Shown one piece after another: positions 24,093-32,760 of a DNA stretch of 54,466 bases. The stretch's first letter is position 1. Every line of letters begins with the position of its first letter. A program made the position numbers and the translations under genes. The stretch spans positions 1 to 54,466 of the forward strand of contig JAHIVP010000017.1 of the NCBI GenBank assembly GCA_018816335.1, in the 5' to 3' direction. The DNA comes from Nanobdellota archaeon (lineage in GTDB: Archaea; Nanobdellota; Nanobdellia; Pacearchaeales; GW2011-AR1). The notes under the pieces are model-generated. The model made no database searches. It was not told where the DNA came from and saw only the letters and a list, made by a program, of their open reading frames with translations.

Positions 24093-24157
24093 CCGGTATT
24101 ACCGAAGTAATAACCGGGAACACGCTTGCGGTATGTCCGAAGACTTAAGGCAATACC
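24093..24157 (-). promoter_or_regulatory. two UUCG-capped hairpins before the second NYN gene
   Basis: On the minus strand, CCGGTTATTAC-TTCG-GTAATACCGG (24093-24117) forms ten pairs with one bulged T and a C(UUCG)G loop. GGTAT-(8 nt)-GTC-TTCG-GAC-ATACC (24130-24157) forms a second hairpin with the same loop. They end 12 nt before the ATG at 24081. UUCG loops on this strand only suggest a minus-strand structured leader or small RNA. Confidence 0.6.
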
Positions 24158-24488
24158 TGTTACCTTATATATTGAATTAAGGCACTTATTTAAAGTTTTT
24201 GTTAGCTTCAAGATAATCTCAAATACAAAATTAACTATTTTATAATTAATATAAAATTTCCCGAAGCATGATTTAATTTGCAGTCTTTCAGCCTTTCTAC
24301 CTCTAGAATTTAAAACTTTTCGCTAAAAGACTGTTAAATAAAATATTTTTCTAACTGAAAAACACTCAACTCTTTGTGAGTTGCCCTCCATTCTCAAATT
24401 TCTTAACACTTCGTATTCACTACATTAAAATTTGGAAGTCACGTCATCTAACACTGATTATACACAATAAAATTTCCGTTTCTTTAAG
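24158..24488. other. intergenic region, no gene seen
   Basis: About 330 bp, AT-rich, with no reading frame I trust on either strand. CAGTCTTTCAG and AAAGACTG around 24280-24330 can pair over a distance. Otherwise nothing notable. Confidence 0.4.
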
Positions 24489-24530
24489 AAAAAAAGAGGC
24501 GAGAACCCCCACCTTGTGCTTCGCACAAAG
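24489..24530 (-). terminator. putative terminator of the radical SAM gene
   Basis: Minus-strand hairpin CTTTGTGC-GAA-GCACAAG (24513-24530), starting 3 nt after the stop codon, followed after a GC-rich spacer by CTCTTTTTTTCTT. Hairpin plus T-run fits termination, although archaeal terminators need only the T-run. Confidence 0.5.
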
Positions 24531-24532
24531 AA

Positions 24533-25516
24533 TTATTCAATACACTCAAGCCGTTCTTTTAATTCTTCTACTAATTCAGCTTTATCTGATCTGTGTGAAA
24601 TGTCAACAGCATCAAATGTTAAAGGATTGTGGCCAACTTGATCAACATCACAATCAAAACAGCCAACTTTAGTATCAAAAGTGGGCATTTCATTAATAAT
24701 TTGTATCATTTGTTCCCCTAATTCTATATTTGTTAAAGGCCTATTTTTACCTTCTTTTTCTTCTGTTGCTAATTGCCTAGCATACGCACTTTTAGGGGAT
24801 GGATTAACCCCCATGAAAGTCAAGAATTTTGGTCTAATCTCTCCAATTACTCTTGCAGTATTTCTCACATGTCTATCATTATACTTAATCCCTCCCAAAC
24901 CAGGCATAATCATAACAGAAGCCCCCACTTTAGTATTATTCAATGTTTCTGCAGCTCTTAAAATTTCATCTTGAGTACACCCTTTTTGCACATATCTTAA
25001 TACTGCTGTCGACCCACTTTCAACACCCCAATAAATTAAGTCTAATCCAAAGTCTCCATCTTCATTGAATAGTCGACCCAATCCATTCTCACCTTTTTTT
25101 CTTATTGAGTCTGTTCTTCCATAGATAGCAATTCTCCCTGGAGAGTCACCTGTGAACTCCATAAATTGTTCTCCAGTATACATAATTGCACTAGAAAGTT
25201 GTGTTGTTCCAACTGCTAAAGCATTTCCTCCACCTATAAAAATTCTACCAAGGTCTTCAGCAAGTCTTGTTCTTTTACCAATTCTTTTCCATACCTGATC
25301 GACATGTTCTCTATATTCATCAGCAGTTTTTACTCTATATTCTATTCCATCAAATCCACCGCAATAACTACAACGTCCCCAATTACAACCAGTTGTTAAT
25401 TCAAATCTTATCACATGGGGTAACCTCTCTGCTGGAGGGGAAAACATATCTGGAGAACTATACAATTCTCTATCTTGATATAACTGATCTACCTTTCTAA
25501 CTTTTCTAGTTGCCAT
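24533..25516 (-). CDS. radical SAM protein
   Basis: A 327-residue radical SAM enzyme. The cluster motif is TTGCNWGRCSYCGGF with C44, C49 and C52, a CX4CX2C spacing rather than the usual CX3CX2C. IFIGGGNALAV and WGVESGSTAVLRYVQKGCTQ are typical radical SAM barrel segments (the GGE-like and ESG positions), and MIMPGLGG follows. Near the C-terminus GCFDCDVDQVGHN may hold an additional metal or redox site. It stands alone with its own terminator; the reaction cannot be deduced. Confidence 0.88.
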   Translation of the reverse strand: MATRKVRKVDQLYQDRELYSSPDMFSPPAERLPHVIRFELTTGCNWGRCSYCGGFDGIEYRVKTADEYREHVDQVWKRIGKRTRLAEDLGRIFIGGGNALAVGTTQLSSAIMYTGEQFMEFTGDSPGRIAIYGRTDSIRKKGENGLGRLFNEDGDFGLDLIYWGVESGSTAVLRYVQKGCTQDEILRAAETLNNTKVGASVMIMPGLGGIKYNDRHVRNTARVIGEIRPKFLTFMGVNPSPKSAYARQLATEEKEGKNRPLTNIELGEQMIQIINEMPTFDTKVGCFDCDVDQVGHNPLTFDAVDISHRSDKAELVEELKERLECIE

Positions 25517-25748
25517 ATTTAATAGATTTAATATTTGATTTTTAAACCTTTCGTTTATTTACTACTCTTAAGTTACTATTGATGAACGACGCCAACCTCT
25601 TAAAACGCTCGCCCGCTTACTTTGATTTTTTGCCTTCCGGCATCGTTGCACTCTCGCCTTCGGCTCAGGAAACATAACAACAATTACAAAAAATAAATTC
25701 TAGTGTGAAATAACATATATTTATATTTTCATAATTTATAATTAGTAC
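25517..25748. other. divergent spacer with a GC-rich segment
   Basis: Separates the minus-strand radical SAM gene from the plus-strand PAP2-like gene. The stretch 25580-25675 is much richer in G and C than its surroundings and has small hairpins (GCCTTCCGGC and GCCTTCGGC). In AT-rich archaea such islands often mark structured RNA; no known RNA recognised. A TATA-like TATATTTATATTTTC sits near 25720. Confidence 0.4.
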
Positions 25749-26429
25749 ATGAAAATATCAAAAAAACTCTATAACAATATTTGGTTTAGAATTTATATCT
25801 CCATTACTCTCATTTTTTTGCTTTACATGATTATAATTCCCTACAATTTTATAGGATATTTAAGTACATATCTTCAAGAACCATTTTTTTCATTAAACAC
25901 ATTTTTTGATGATTTAATACCATTCATCCCAATTTTTGTTTTCCCGTATATCAGTTTATTTTTTTTACTTCTTGCAACTATATTTTTTTCTTTCCGTAAA
26001 AAAATAACAACAATTGAACTAATCTCATTTCACATTACTCAGATAATGCTTTTAATTTCATGTTATATAATTTATTTAATTTTCCCAACTACTTCATCTA
26101 GCATTATGGTCAATTTGAATCAGTATGGAGATTCTTTAACAATAAAATTAATCACAATCTTATATAACCTAGGAGTACCATTCAATGCTTTTCCAAGCTA
26201 TCATGTAGCCCCATTAGTTTTTATTGCTTTATTTACATACCACAAATGGAGAAAACTATTTTGGATTAGTCTACCTTTTAATATTGCATCTGTATTATCA
26301 ACTGTTTTTATCAAATATCATTTTTTTGTTGATATCTTAGGAGGAATCGGAATAGGATATTTTGCTTATTATGTCCTCTATAAAAAAGTTGCTTTAAAGT
26401 ATTTAAATAAATTTATAAAAATTAAATAA
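25749..26429 (+). CDS. PAP2-like membrane phosphatase/transferase
   Basis: A 226-residue multi-pass membrane protein, with about six hydrophobic helices. Late in the sequence NAFPSYHVAPLV and FIKYHFFVDILGGIGIGY match motifs 2 and 3 of the PAP2 superfamily (PSxHxx and xxHxxxDxxGG), including the two catalytic histidines and Asp. Members dephosphorylate lipids or transfer lipid head groups. The early KxxxxxxRP motif is not seen, which favours the inositol-phosphotransferase-like branch; that is a guess. Confidence 0.82.
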   Translation: MKISKKLYNNIWFRIYISITLIFLLYMIIIPYNFIGYLSTYLQEPFFSLNTFFDDLIPFIPIFVFPYISLFFLLLATIFFSFRKKITTIELISFHITQIMLLISCYIIYLIFPTTSSSIMVNLNQYGDSLTIKLITILYNLGVPFNAFPSYHVAPLVFIALFTYHKWRKLFWISLPFNIASVLSTVFIKYHFFVDILGGIGIGYFAYYVLYKKVALKYLNKFIKIK

Positions 26430-26499
26430 AAAATATAAAACAAAAACATATAAAAACTAAAAAAACATAATATAAACAACAAAAAAGGAGGAAAATTAA

Positions 26500-26691
26500 A
26501 TGAAAACACTAATGAACATTGTTATGGCAATTGTTGGAGTTTTAGTTTCACTAGCAGTAGGTTTCGGAATGATATCAGGAACACTAACAGTACCATATGT
26601 ACAAAGCATAGTGCCAATTGCAGGTTACATTGTAGTTATAGGAACAGTTATTGGACTTATATTAGGAATCATAAAAGGAGCTTCAAAATAA
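26500..26691 (+). CDS. small membrane protein (63 aa)
   Basis: Two hydrophobic helices (MNIVMAIVGVLVSLAVGFGM and VPIAGYIVVIGTVIGLILGI) separated by a short outward or inward loop, with a Lys-containing end. An AAAGGAGG ribosome binding site precedes the ATG, unusually strong for this genome, suggesting high expression. Composition resembles archaeal small stabilising or S-layer-associated membrane proteins, but I cannot name a family. Confidence 0.75.
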   Translation: MKTLMNIVMAIVGVLVSLAVGFGMISGTLTVPYVQSIVPIAGYIVVIGTVIGLILGIIKGASK

Positions 26692-26715
26692 ACTCCTTTA
26701 TTTTTATTTTTTAAT

Positions 26716-27258
26716 TTAATTTATATCTATAGGTTTATCTCCAATATAACCCTTATTAACTTCAAACTTAGGAATTTTATTTTTTGTTACATCTCCAGAG
26801 CAACAATACCCAATTTTATCAAACTGTTCTCGAATCTTAAACCAATCCTCACTCTGAATTAAATCCATAGCAGCAGGATAAAGAATCTCATCTTCTTTCA
26901 TAATATGATCCCTCATTTTATGTATCAAAAATTTCCCTTCAAATAATAATAAAGATTTTATAGTTTCAATCTCCCCATCATCTATAACCTCTTTCAAAAC
27001 TTCCTTTGCCTTCTTCATATCTCTATGTTCCTTCTTCATAATATTAACAGATAAATTCTTCCCATCATTTTCTAATAATTTAAAAAAAACTTTTTCTTCT
27101 TTTTCATGATGTATCTCAGCATCCCAGATAACCCTAAAAACTTCTTTAAGTCTATTCAAATCAGGTTCTTTTGGAAGCTGGTTTATAATTGCTTCAAACT
27201 CATTCAGTTTCCCAAGCATAAATTCATGTTCTTTTGCAAGTGCTTCATTTGGTTGCAT
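26716..27258 (-). CDS. hemerythrin-like HHE-domain protein
   Basis: Di-iron four-helix protein, 180 residues, that probably senses or buffers oxygen or NO. Ligand-type residues appear as KEHEFM, EIHHEKEEKVFF, MKKEHRDM and HKMRDHIMKEDEILYP. After the domain come YCCSGD and a short tail. It is convergent with the small membrane protein on its left side and lies just downstream of the copper ATPase operon, consistent with a role in metal and oxygen stress. Confidence 0.88.
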   Translation of the reverse strand: MQPNEALAKEHEFMLGKLNEFEAIINQLPKEPDLNRLKEVFRVIWDAEIHHEKEEKVFFKLLENDGKNLSVNIMKKEHRDMKKAKEVLKEVIDDGEIETIKSLLLFEGKFLIHKMRDHIMKEDEILYPAAMDLIQSEDWFKIREQFDKIGYCCSGDVTKNKIPKFEVNKGYIGDKPIDIN

Positions 27259-27310
27259 TTTATTTACCTTTCATATCATAATACTCTCAAATATATATAG
27301 TTTATGGAAT

Positions 27311-29491
27311 TCATATCTTCTTCCTTCTCAACAAATTAGCATTACTAACAACAGTAATAGAACTCAAAGCCATAGCAGCCTCAGCAATTATCGGGCTTAA
27401 AATTCCTGCAATCGCTAATGGAATAGCAATAACATTATAAGCAAACGCCCAAAACAAATTCTGCTTTATTTTTCTAAAAGTAGCTTTAGATAAATTAATC
27501 GCTTGAACAACTCCTTCTAAACTTCCTTTAGCTAAAACTAAATCTCCTGCCTCAATTGCAATATCTGTTCCTGTTCCCATTGCAATTCCAACATTAGCTT
27601 GTTTCAAAGCAGGAGCATCATTAACACCATCCCCAACAAAAGCCACAAACCCTTCTTTCTGCAACTCCTCAACTTTCTTAGCTTTATCTTCAGGCAAAAC
27701 ATTAGCAATAACCTCATCAATCCCAACCTCTTTAGCAATTGCCTTTGCTGTTCTCTCATTATCTCCTGTAATCATAACAGTCTTATATCCTTGCTCATCT
27801 AACTTTCTCAATGCAGCAATAGAATCATCTTTCAAAGCATCTGCAACAGCAATAACCCCAATAACTTCCTTATTCTCAGAAACAATCATTGTAGTCTGAC
27901 CTTTTTCCTCAAACTTCTCAATCTTATCTTCAAAACCTTTCAAAGAAATCTTTTTTTCTTTCATTAAAGTAGCATTCCCAATAACAATATCTTTTGAACC
28001 AATTTTACCTTCAACACCTCTTCCTCTTAAAACCTTAAAACTTTTAACAGCTCTATATTTCTTTAAGTTAGCTTTCTTAACAACAGCCTTAGAAATCGGA
28101 TGCTCACTTAACTTTTCCAAACTTCCAGATATATCCCATAAATAACTTTCCTTAACTTTAGAATAATAATCAACAACCTCTGGCTTTCCTTTTGTTATAG
28201 TTCCAGTCTTATCAAATAAAATAATCTTAACTTCTTTCATTGTCTGAATAGCTTCTCCTTTTCTAATCAAAACTCCATGCTTAGCACCTATTCCACTTCC
28301 AACAGTCAAAGCAATCGGCACAGCCAAACCTAAAGCACACGGGCAAGCAATAACTAAAACAGAAATTGCAATTCCAATAACAGCCCCAATTTCATAAGAA
28401 GAAAAAATCAACCAACTAAAAAAAGTCAAAACAGTAATAACTAAAACAGCAGGAACAAAAATATTAGTAATCTTATCTGCCATTGCCTGAATCGGAACCT
28501 TTGTTCCCTGAGCTTCTTCAACTAATTTAATAATATGCGCTAAAAAAGTATCTTTCCCTATTTTCTCTGCACGAACATACAAAATACCATCTTGATTTAT
28601 TGTTGCTCCAATAACATTTCCTCCTTTTAATTTATCAACAGGCAAACTTTCCCCTGTGATCATAGACTCATCAACAGAACTATCCCCTTTAACAACAGTT
28701 CCATCAATAGGAATCTTCTCCCCAGGTTTGACAATCATAACATCTCCAACTTTAACTTCTGAAATAGGAATCTCAATCTCTTTCTTTCCTCTAATAACAA
28801 CAGCATTCTTAGCTCCTAACTCTAACAACTTCCTAATCTCCTGAGTCGCCTTTCCTTTAGCTTTAGTCTCAATATATTTTCCTGTAATAAAAATAGTCAT
28901 AATCATTCCTGAAACTCCTGAATAATCTTGCATCTCCATAAAAAATGTCAAAATTCCAGTAGAAAACGCAATAATAGTTCCTAATGCAATTAAAGAATCC
29001 ATTGTAAAATAAAGCTTGTAAAATCCTCTTAACCCAGACTTAATTGTAGGATATCCAAAAATAAAAATCACAGGAAAACTCAAAGCCAACATAATAATTG
29101 TCATAGTCTGCATAGAAAAAGCCTCAATCCCAAACAATTTTTCAGAATACATAACTAAAATGGCAGGAATAGTAAACACCCATGCCCCAATTAATCTCTT
29201 TGACCACTTATTCTCCTCTCCTTTATCATAACTAGCATGATTTGAATGAGAATGAGAAGAAGATTTCTCTTCTTCAAAAATAACTTCAGTTGCAGTATAT
29301 CCTGCTTCCTTAACAGCATCTTCAATCTGTTTATCTGTAACAGAATCATCAACTTCTAAAAACCCCTTACCCATAACAACATTTATGTTAATGTTCTTTG
29401 CTCCAGACAACTTTTCTAACTCTTTCTTCACATGACCTGCACAACTAGCACATGTCATTCCATCTATCTTAAGTTTTGCTTTTTTTGTCAT
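27311..29491 (-). CDS. copA: Cu+-exporting P1B-type ATPase
   Basis: Pumps Cu+ (or Ag+) out of the cytoplasm. 726 residues: an N-terminal heavy-metal domain with GMTCASC, a His-rich linker ([15 protein letters not shown]), membrane helices, the transport motif CPC at 383-385, the phosphorylation site DKTGT with D427, the HP motif (SEHPISKAV), and the hinge [13 protein letters not shown]. The ending [19 protein letters not shown] carries the N/MSS residues of Cu+ ATPases. It follows a small Met/His-containing membrane protein by 2 nt, so the two are coupled. Confidence 0.96.
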   Translation of the reverse strand: MTKKAKLKIDGMTCASCAGHVKKELEKLSGAKNININVVMGKGFLEVDDSVTDKQIEDAVKEAGYTATEVIFEEEKSSSHSHSNHASYDKGEENKWSKRLIGAWVFTIPAILVMYSEKLFGIEAFSMQTMTIIMLALSFPVIFIFGYPTIKSGLRGFYKLYFTMDSLIALGTIIAFSTGILTFFMEMQDYSGVSGMIMTIFITGKYIETKAKGKATQEIRKLLELGAKNAVVIRGKKEIEIPISEVKVGDVMIVKPGEKIPIDGTVVKGDSSVDESMITGESLPVDKLKGGNVIGATINQDGILYVRAEKIGKDTFLAHIIKLVEEAQGTKVPIQAMADKITNIFVPAVLVITVLTFFSWLIFSSYEIGAVIGIAISVLVIACPCALGLAVPIALTVGSGIGAKHGVLIRKGEAIQTMKEVKIILFDKTGTITKGKPEVVDYYSKVKESYLWDISGSLEKLSEHPISKAVVKKANLKKYRAVKSFKVLRGRGVEGKIGSKDIVIGNATLMKEKKISLKGFEDKIEKFEEKGQTTMIVSENKEVIGVIAVADALKDDSIAALRKLDEQGYKTVMITGDNERTAKAIAKEVGIDEVIANVLPEDKAKKVEELQKEGFVAFVGDGVNDAPALKQANVGIAMGTGTDIAIEAGDLVLAKGSLEGVVQAINLSKATFRKIKQNLFWAFAYNVIAIPLAIAGILSPIIAEAAMALSSITVVSNANLLRRKKI

Positions 29492-29493
29492 TA

Positions 29494-29703
29494 TTATCTT
29501 TTCTGTATCTGTTTAATCAACCAAATAATTAATAATACCAAAACTACAATAACTAATATGCTAAGTATCCATCCAAAGAACATTCCACCATACCCATAAC
29601 TTCCTCCCATCATTCCTCCTTCATGTCCATCTACTCCATCTGCAAGAGCTAAAGGCATTACTAACAAGCCTAGTATTATAAATCCAAACAAGACTTTTTT
29701 CAT
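29494..29703 (-). CDS. small Met/His-containing membrane protein preceding copA
   Basis: 69 residues: signal-peptide-like start ([20 protein letters not shown]), a short exposed segment [19 protein letters not shown], then a C-terminal membrane helix and KQIQKR. The His and Met residues of the exposed part could hand copper to or from the adjoining CopA. The MMGG block recurs in the next upstream gene, suggesting related function. An AGGAGG-type site precedes the ATG. Confidence 0.75.
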   Translation of the reverse strand: MKKVLFGFIILGLLVMPLALADGVDGHEGGMMGGSYGYGGMFFGWILSILVIVVLVLLIIWLIKQIQKR

Positions 29704-29733
29704 TTTTATTTTCCTCCTATATTTTTAGTTTAT

Positions 29734-30105
29734 TTATCTCCATATGTTCCTATACCCACCACCATACCCACCTGAAAATCCTCCCATCATGTCACTATTT
29801 CCATAGCTTCCATAACCTCCTCTATATCCTCCATAGACACTACCATACCCACTTCTGTAATTTCTATCATAACTTCTCCCATCTCCACTTCTGTATCCTG
29901 AATCATAATTTCTAACATACCCACCTGAAAATCCTCCCATCATATCTCCATTCTCAAAACCACCCATATATCCACTAGATCCAACATTATTATAACTTCT
30001 CATTCCGCTTGAATACGAACCTCTTGATCCATATGCAGAAGCCATAGCTGTTACTATTAAAATTCCTATCAACAACATTACAGATAAAATTATTGCTTTT
30101 TTCAT
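29734..30105 (-). CDS. secreted Gly/Tyr/Ser-rich protein with MMGGFSGGY repeats
   Basis: 123 residues: signal peptide (MKKAIILSVMLLIGILIVTA) then a low-complexity, Gly/Tyr/Ser/Arg-rich chain with no cysteine, in which DMMGGFSGGY occurs twice. A further in-frame TTG at 30114 lies within the stem of the preceding structured element, so the ATG at 30105 is chosen. It is probably exported and could bind Cu through Met pairs or self-associate through Tyr/Gly; both are inference. It belongs to the copA group. Confidence 0.7.
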   Translation of the reverse strand: MKKAIILSVMLLIGILIVTAMASAYGSRGSYSSGMRSYNNVGSSGYMGGFENGDMMGGFSGGYVRNYDSGYRSGDGRSYDRNYRSGYGSVYGGYRGGYGSYGNSDMMGGFSGGYGGGYRNIWR

Positions 30106-30109
30106 TTTT

Positions 30110-30190
30110 TTCAAAATGCTCAGTAATTAGGGGCCTTCTTATGGGTGTGGTGGCCCATTTTGAAAACCCTAAAGTTTGCTAAGCAAATTT
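30110..30190 (-). promoter_or_regulatory. structured intergenic element, copy A
   Basis: Outer stem TTCAAAATG (30110-30118) / CATTTTGAA (30156-30164); inner GGCC/GGCC around CACCACACCCATAAGAA on the minus strand; then CCCCTAATTACTGAGC. A hairpin AAATTTGC-TTA-GCAAACTT (30172-30190) lies on its upstream side. It ends at the start of the Gly/Tyr-rich gene and lacks the second and third hairpins of copies B-E. See the findings for the alignment of all five. Confidence 0.75.
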
Positions 30191-30274
30191 TTATGTTTTC
30201 CTCCTATAAAATTTAATTATTTACTTTTTGGTTTCTTTTTCTTTTTACTTCCACAACATCCCATTTTTTTCTTA
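30191..30274 (-). other. spacer with possible 15-codon micro-ORF
   Basis: Minus-strand frame 30217-30264 would give MGCCGSKKKKKPKSK, a Cys-Cys, Lys-rich peptide. There is no ribosome binding site close to its ATG, so it may not be translated; noted because of the copper context. Confidence 0.2.
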
Positions 30275-30541
30275 TCAATTTACCTCCTTATAATAATCTA
30301 GACAATACAAAGTATTTTCATGATGTCCTAAATGCTCTTTCCATGACTCAACACTATTTTCATATTGAGGCAGCCTACAATCTACAGGAATATCATCACT
30401 TCTATACTTATCTAAATCAGAATTACCATTATTAACCACATTTCCATTAATAGACGAACTTCGAAATAATCCTAAATTTGTAGATATAACTAACACCAAC
30501 ACAATTCCAACAACTATCCATAATATAATTTTCTTATTCAT
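30275..30541 (-). CDS. membrane-anchored extracytoplasmic protein (88 aa)
   Basis: An N-terminal membrane helix (IILWIVVGIVLVLVISTNLG) followed by a polar outer domain with two cysteines (DIPVDCRLPQYE and ENTLYCLDYY) and a GHHEN segment. The Cys pair could form a disulfide and the histidines could bind copper. It overlaps the end of the next upstream membrane protein gene by 8 nt. Family not recognised. Confidence 0.65.
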   Translation of the reverse strand: MNKKIILWIVVGIVLVLVISTNLGLFRSSSINGNVVNNGNSDLDKYRSDDIPVDCRLPQYENSVESWKEHLGHHENTLYCLDYYKEVN

Positions 30542-30986
30542 GTTTTTTCATCCTTCCCTTTAATTTTTTATTCTTCTGCCAATACATAATAGAAATTCCC
30601 GCAACATTTGATATAATCCCTAACCATAAAAAATAAACTGTATAATCTGCTAAAAATGTAAATGCTGTAACTCCAATAAACGCTCCTAAGAAAGGAAGTA
30701 TATTTAATATATAATGAGAACAACACAAAATCATACTCACAGTTGATATTCCCCCAGAAACAACACTTGTCCCGCAACTAATCGCACTAATTCCATTAAA
30801 ATAAGTAAACAACCCAATCTGAAAACCAAACCCTCCAATTAATAAAACCAACAAAATAATATATTTACTAATTATATCTAATGCCATAATCGGAAAATCT
30901 AACAAATACAAAACTAAAAGATTCACAGCAATAACTATTAATACAGCTATAATTCCATTTCTAATTGCTCTTGCTTTAATGTTCAT
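30534..30986 (-). CDS. membrane protein with Cys/His motifs (150 aa)
   Basis: Four or five membrane helices. Within them SCGTSVVSGG and MILCCSHYILN place Cys and His residues inside the bilayer, the arrangement expected for a metal transporter or a membrane disulfide carrier. Ends KKLKGRMKKHE. Tightly packed with the genes on both sides (8-nt overlap; 0-nt gap). Specific family not recognised; a small copper-handling protein is the leading guess. Confidence 0.65.
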   Translation of the reverse strand: MNIKARAIRNGIIAVLIVIAVNLLVLYLLDFPIMALDIISKYIILLVLLIGGFGFQIGLFTYFNGISAISCGTSVVSGGISTVSMILCCSHYILNILPFLGAFIGVTAFTFLADYTVYFLWLGIISNVAGISIMYWQKNKKLKGRMKKHE

Positions 30987-31307
30987 TTATGCTACCTCCA
31001 ACTTATTTTTTTTTAAAGTTAAAACAGGGTTTTGGAATCTAACAAATAAAAATGAATTATCTCCAATTATATCCTCTAATTTTTCAAAAGGATAAAATAA
31101 AGAAACTCTTCCATTAATTCCTAATCTTAGTTCAGGTTTATTTCTTTCATAAAAATAATCAGCTAATTCTTGAAAAGACTTACATCCACCAACACCAGTA
31201 TAAACTCCAGTATATTCAGGATTGTTGTTTGAATTAGGCCTATCTCCAATCACTAAAACTAATTCTTTTTCTAATCCAGGAGTTTTATATAAATTTACAC
31301 TTATCAT
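30987..31307 (-). CDS. hypothetical protein (106 aa)
   Basis: Soluble, beta-rich 106-residue protein (SVNLYKTPGLEKELVLVIGD, NGRVSLFYPFEKLEDIIGDN). One Cys in VGGCKSF. It starts within the last codons of the ArsR-type gene (ATGA overlap), so it is translated with it; it may belong to the same metal response. Not recognised. Confidence 0.6.
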   Translation of the reverse strand: MISVNLYKTPGLEKELVLVIGDRPNSNNNPEYTGVYTGVGGCKSFQELADYFYERNKPELRLGINGRVSLFYPFEKLEDIIGDNSFLFVRFQNPVLTLKKNKLEVA

Positions 31308-31636
31308 CCCCCCATATCCTCCTTTATTTTACAACACTCCTTACAATTATGCTTCTTTCCATTAAAATGATCAATAGCATCTCTAAGTATACACCAACAA
31401 AAATCTCCAGATAAAGAAAAAAACTTCTCTCTTCCTTTTTTTTCAAAAACAACAATATCAATATCTTCAAGTTGTTTTAATTGATGTGATATCCCAGACA
31501 AAGTTATCTTATCTTTCCCAACATAATCATGAATTTCTCCAACATTCTTAGAACTTTTTGTTAAACTCATAACTATCTTCAACCTAGTTTCATCTGAAAG
31601 TGTCCCAAAAAACCTAAGTATTTTTTTACTTTCCAT
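31304..31636 (-). CDS. ArsR-family metal-type repressor
   Basis: Winged-helix regulator, 110 residues from ATG at 31636. The helix-turn-helix is VGEIHDYVGKDKITLSGISH followed by QLKQLEDIDIVV, and the wing is FEKKGREKFFSL. Cysteines cluster at FCWCILRD and HNCKECCKIKE, a plausible thiol/metal sensor. A TTG 7 codons upstream extends the frame but lies in the operator, so ATG is preferred. The gene heads the group leading to copA, which suggests control of copper or thiol genes. Confidence 0.87.
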   Translation of the reverse strand: MESKKILRFFGTLSDETRLKIVMSLTKSSKNVGEIHDYVGKDKITLSGISHQLKQLEDIDIVVFEKKGREKFFSLSGDFCWCILRDAIDHFNGKKHNCKECCKIKEDMGG

Positions 31637-31638
31637 AA

Positions 31639-31665
31639 TAGTTGAGTAGTTGCTCAACTATATAA
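31639..31665 (-). promoter_or_regulatory. leaderless promoter and palindromic operator of the ArsR gene
   Basis: The inverted repeat TAGTTGAG-(6)-CTCAACTA at 31639-31660 sits between the TATA box (TTTATATA, 31658-31665) and the ATG at 31636. TATA to ATG is about 25 bp, so the transcript is probably leaderless. Binding there would block initiation, i.e. autorepression. Confidence 0.75.
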
Positions 31666-31677
31666 ATGTTTTGTTTA

Positions 31678-31995
31678 TTATCTAGGAAACAAATCAAAAA
31701 GAACTCTCCTACTTTCAGCAACCCTAGCATCCCAATCCACATCATCCCCATTTTTATATCTAACATTTACAGTAGTGAAAACAGCATTACCATTATGTAA
31801 TATCTGTTGACCATACCGACTTTTTAAAAACATTTCAGCTAAATTTTTACACCTAGTAGTAGGACAAAAATAATCAATAACAGTAGAATCAATATCACCT
31901 ACTTTCTCTGTAACTCCTAATTCTAAAGCTTCTCCATCAATAGGTTTATCACACGCAGGACACTTTCTTTCACCTTCAAGTTCTACGGTTCTCAT
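31678..31995 (-). CDS. zinc-ribbon-type hypothetical protein (105 aa)
   Basis: Begins with a probable metal site: KCPACDKP and later YFCPTTRC. The rest is an alpha/beta domain (AEMFLKSRYGQQILHNGN, VNVRYKNGDDVDWDARVAE). Acidic and soluble. It follows the DsbA-like gene by 15 nt on the same strand. Family not recognised. Confidence 0.6.
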   Translation of the reverse strand: MRTVELEGERKCPACDKPIDGEALELGVTEKVGDIDSTVIDYFCPTTRCKNLAEMFLKSRYGQQILHNGNAVFTTVNVRYKNGDDVDWDARVAESRRVLFDLFPR

Positions 31996-32010
31996 TGTAA
32001 TTAATTTATT

Positions 32011-32628
32011 TTATTCAGAATTCCCCAACTCCCCCTCTATCCCCCCCCTAAAACTTTCAAAACTAACCCCAGAAACCTTCTTTCCATTAATATAAAATGT
32101 AGGAGTTCCCTTAACATTAGCTTTCCTTCCATCACTTAAATCTTTCAAAATTTCTTGTTCATACTTTTTATCATCTAAACAACTATCAAACTCCTCAGAA
32201 TTTAATTCTAACTCAACAGCATAACTCTTCAAACTATCAACATCTAAATTATTTTGATTTTCATATAATTTATCATGCATTTCCCAAAATTTTCCTTGTT
32301 CATTTGCACAAGCTCCAGCTAAAGCAGAATTAAAACCATTCTCATGAATAGATAATGGAAAATTTCTAAAATAAATCTTAACATCATTACCATAAACTTC
32401 TAAAACCTCTTCAACAACAGGCTGTATCCTTTCACAAGCAGGACACTGAAAATCACTAAACTCTATAATCTCAATATCTCCAAAACCTTTTCCATTATAC
32501 ATTCCTACATCAACATCATATATCTGGTTAGGATCACCACCCCCCGGATTACTCATTATCATCACAACTAACAAAACCCCAACTAACACTCCTGCAAAAA
32601 TCAACAAAACTCTACTATTTTTTTCCAT
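32011..32628 (-). CDS. membrane-anchored DsbA-family thiol-disulfide oxidoreductase
   Basis: Oxidises or isomerises cysteines of exported proteins. 205 residues: N-terminal membrane anchor (VLLIFAGVLVGVLLVVMIM), then a DsbA fold with active site CPAC (C62, C65) in FSDFQCPACERIQP and the cis-proline loop KGTPTFYINGK. A second Cys pair (GACANEQ and FDSCLDD) may form a structural disulfide. DsbB, its usual partner, is at 39645-40193. The start is preceded by structured element copy B. Confidence 0.93.
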   Translation of the reverse strand: MEKNSRVLLIFAGVLVGVLLVVMIMSNPGGGDPNQIYDVDVGMYNGKGFGDIEIIEFSDFQCPACERIQPVVEEVLEVYGNDVKIYFRNFPLSIHENGFNSALAGACANEQGKFWEMHDKLYENQNNLDVDSLKSYAVELELNSEEFDSCLDDKKYEQEILKDLSDGRKANVKGTPTFYINGKKVSGVSFESFRGGIEGELGNSE

Positions 32629-32631
32629 ATT

Positions 32632-32760
32632 TAAAATCTAAAGATTTTAATTGCTCGGGAATTTTTAATTCCCGTTGTATTCAAAATGCTTAATTATCAG
32701 GGGCCTTCTTATGGGTGTGGTGGCCCATTTTGAAATCCCCAAAAATTTGCTTTGCAAATT
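32632..32760 (-). promoter_or_regulatory. structured intergenic element, copy B
   Basis: Outer stem TTCAAAATG (32680-32688) / CATTTTGAA (32726-32734), inner GGCC/GGCC with CACCACACCCATAAGAA, then CCCCTGATAATTAAGC. Downstream on the minus strand follow hairpin two (CGGGAATT-AAA-AATTCCCG, flanked by ACAA and AGCA) and hairpin three (AAAATC-TTT-AGATTTT), ending 4 nt before the dsbA ATG. An extra hairpin AATTTGC-AAA-GCAAATT is at 32744-32760, as in copy A. Confidence 0.85.

Noticed and set aside
24079-24157. H/ACA or C/D box guide RNA before the NYN gene
   Set aside because: No ACA box, kink-turn or C/D boxes at the right places could be seen; left as an unassigned structured region.
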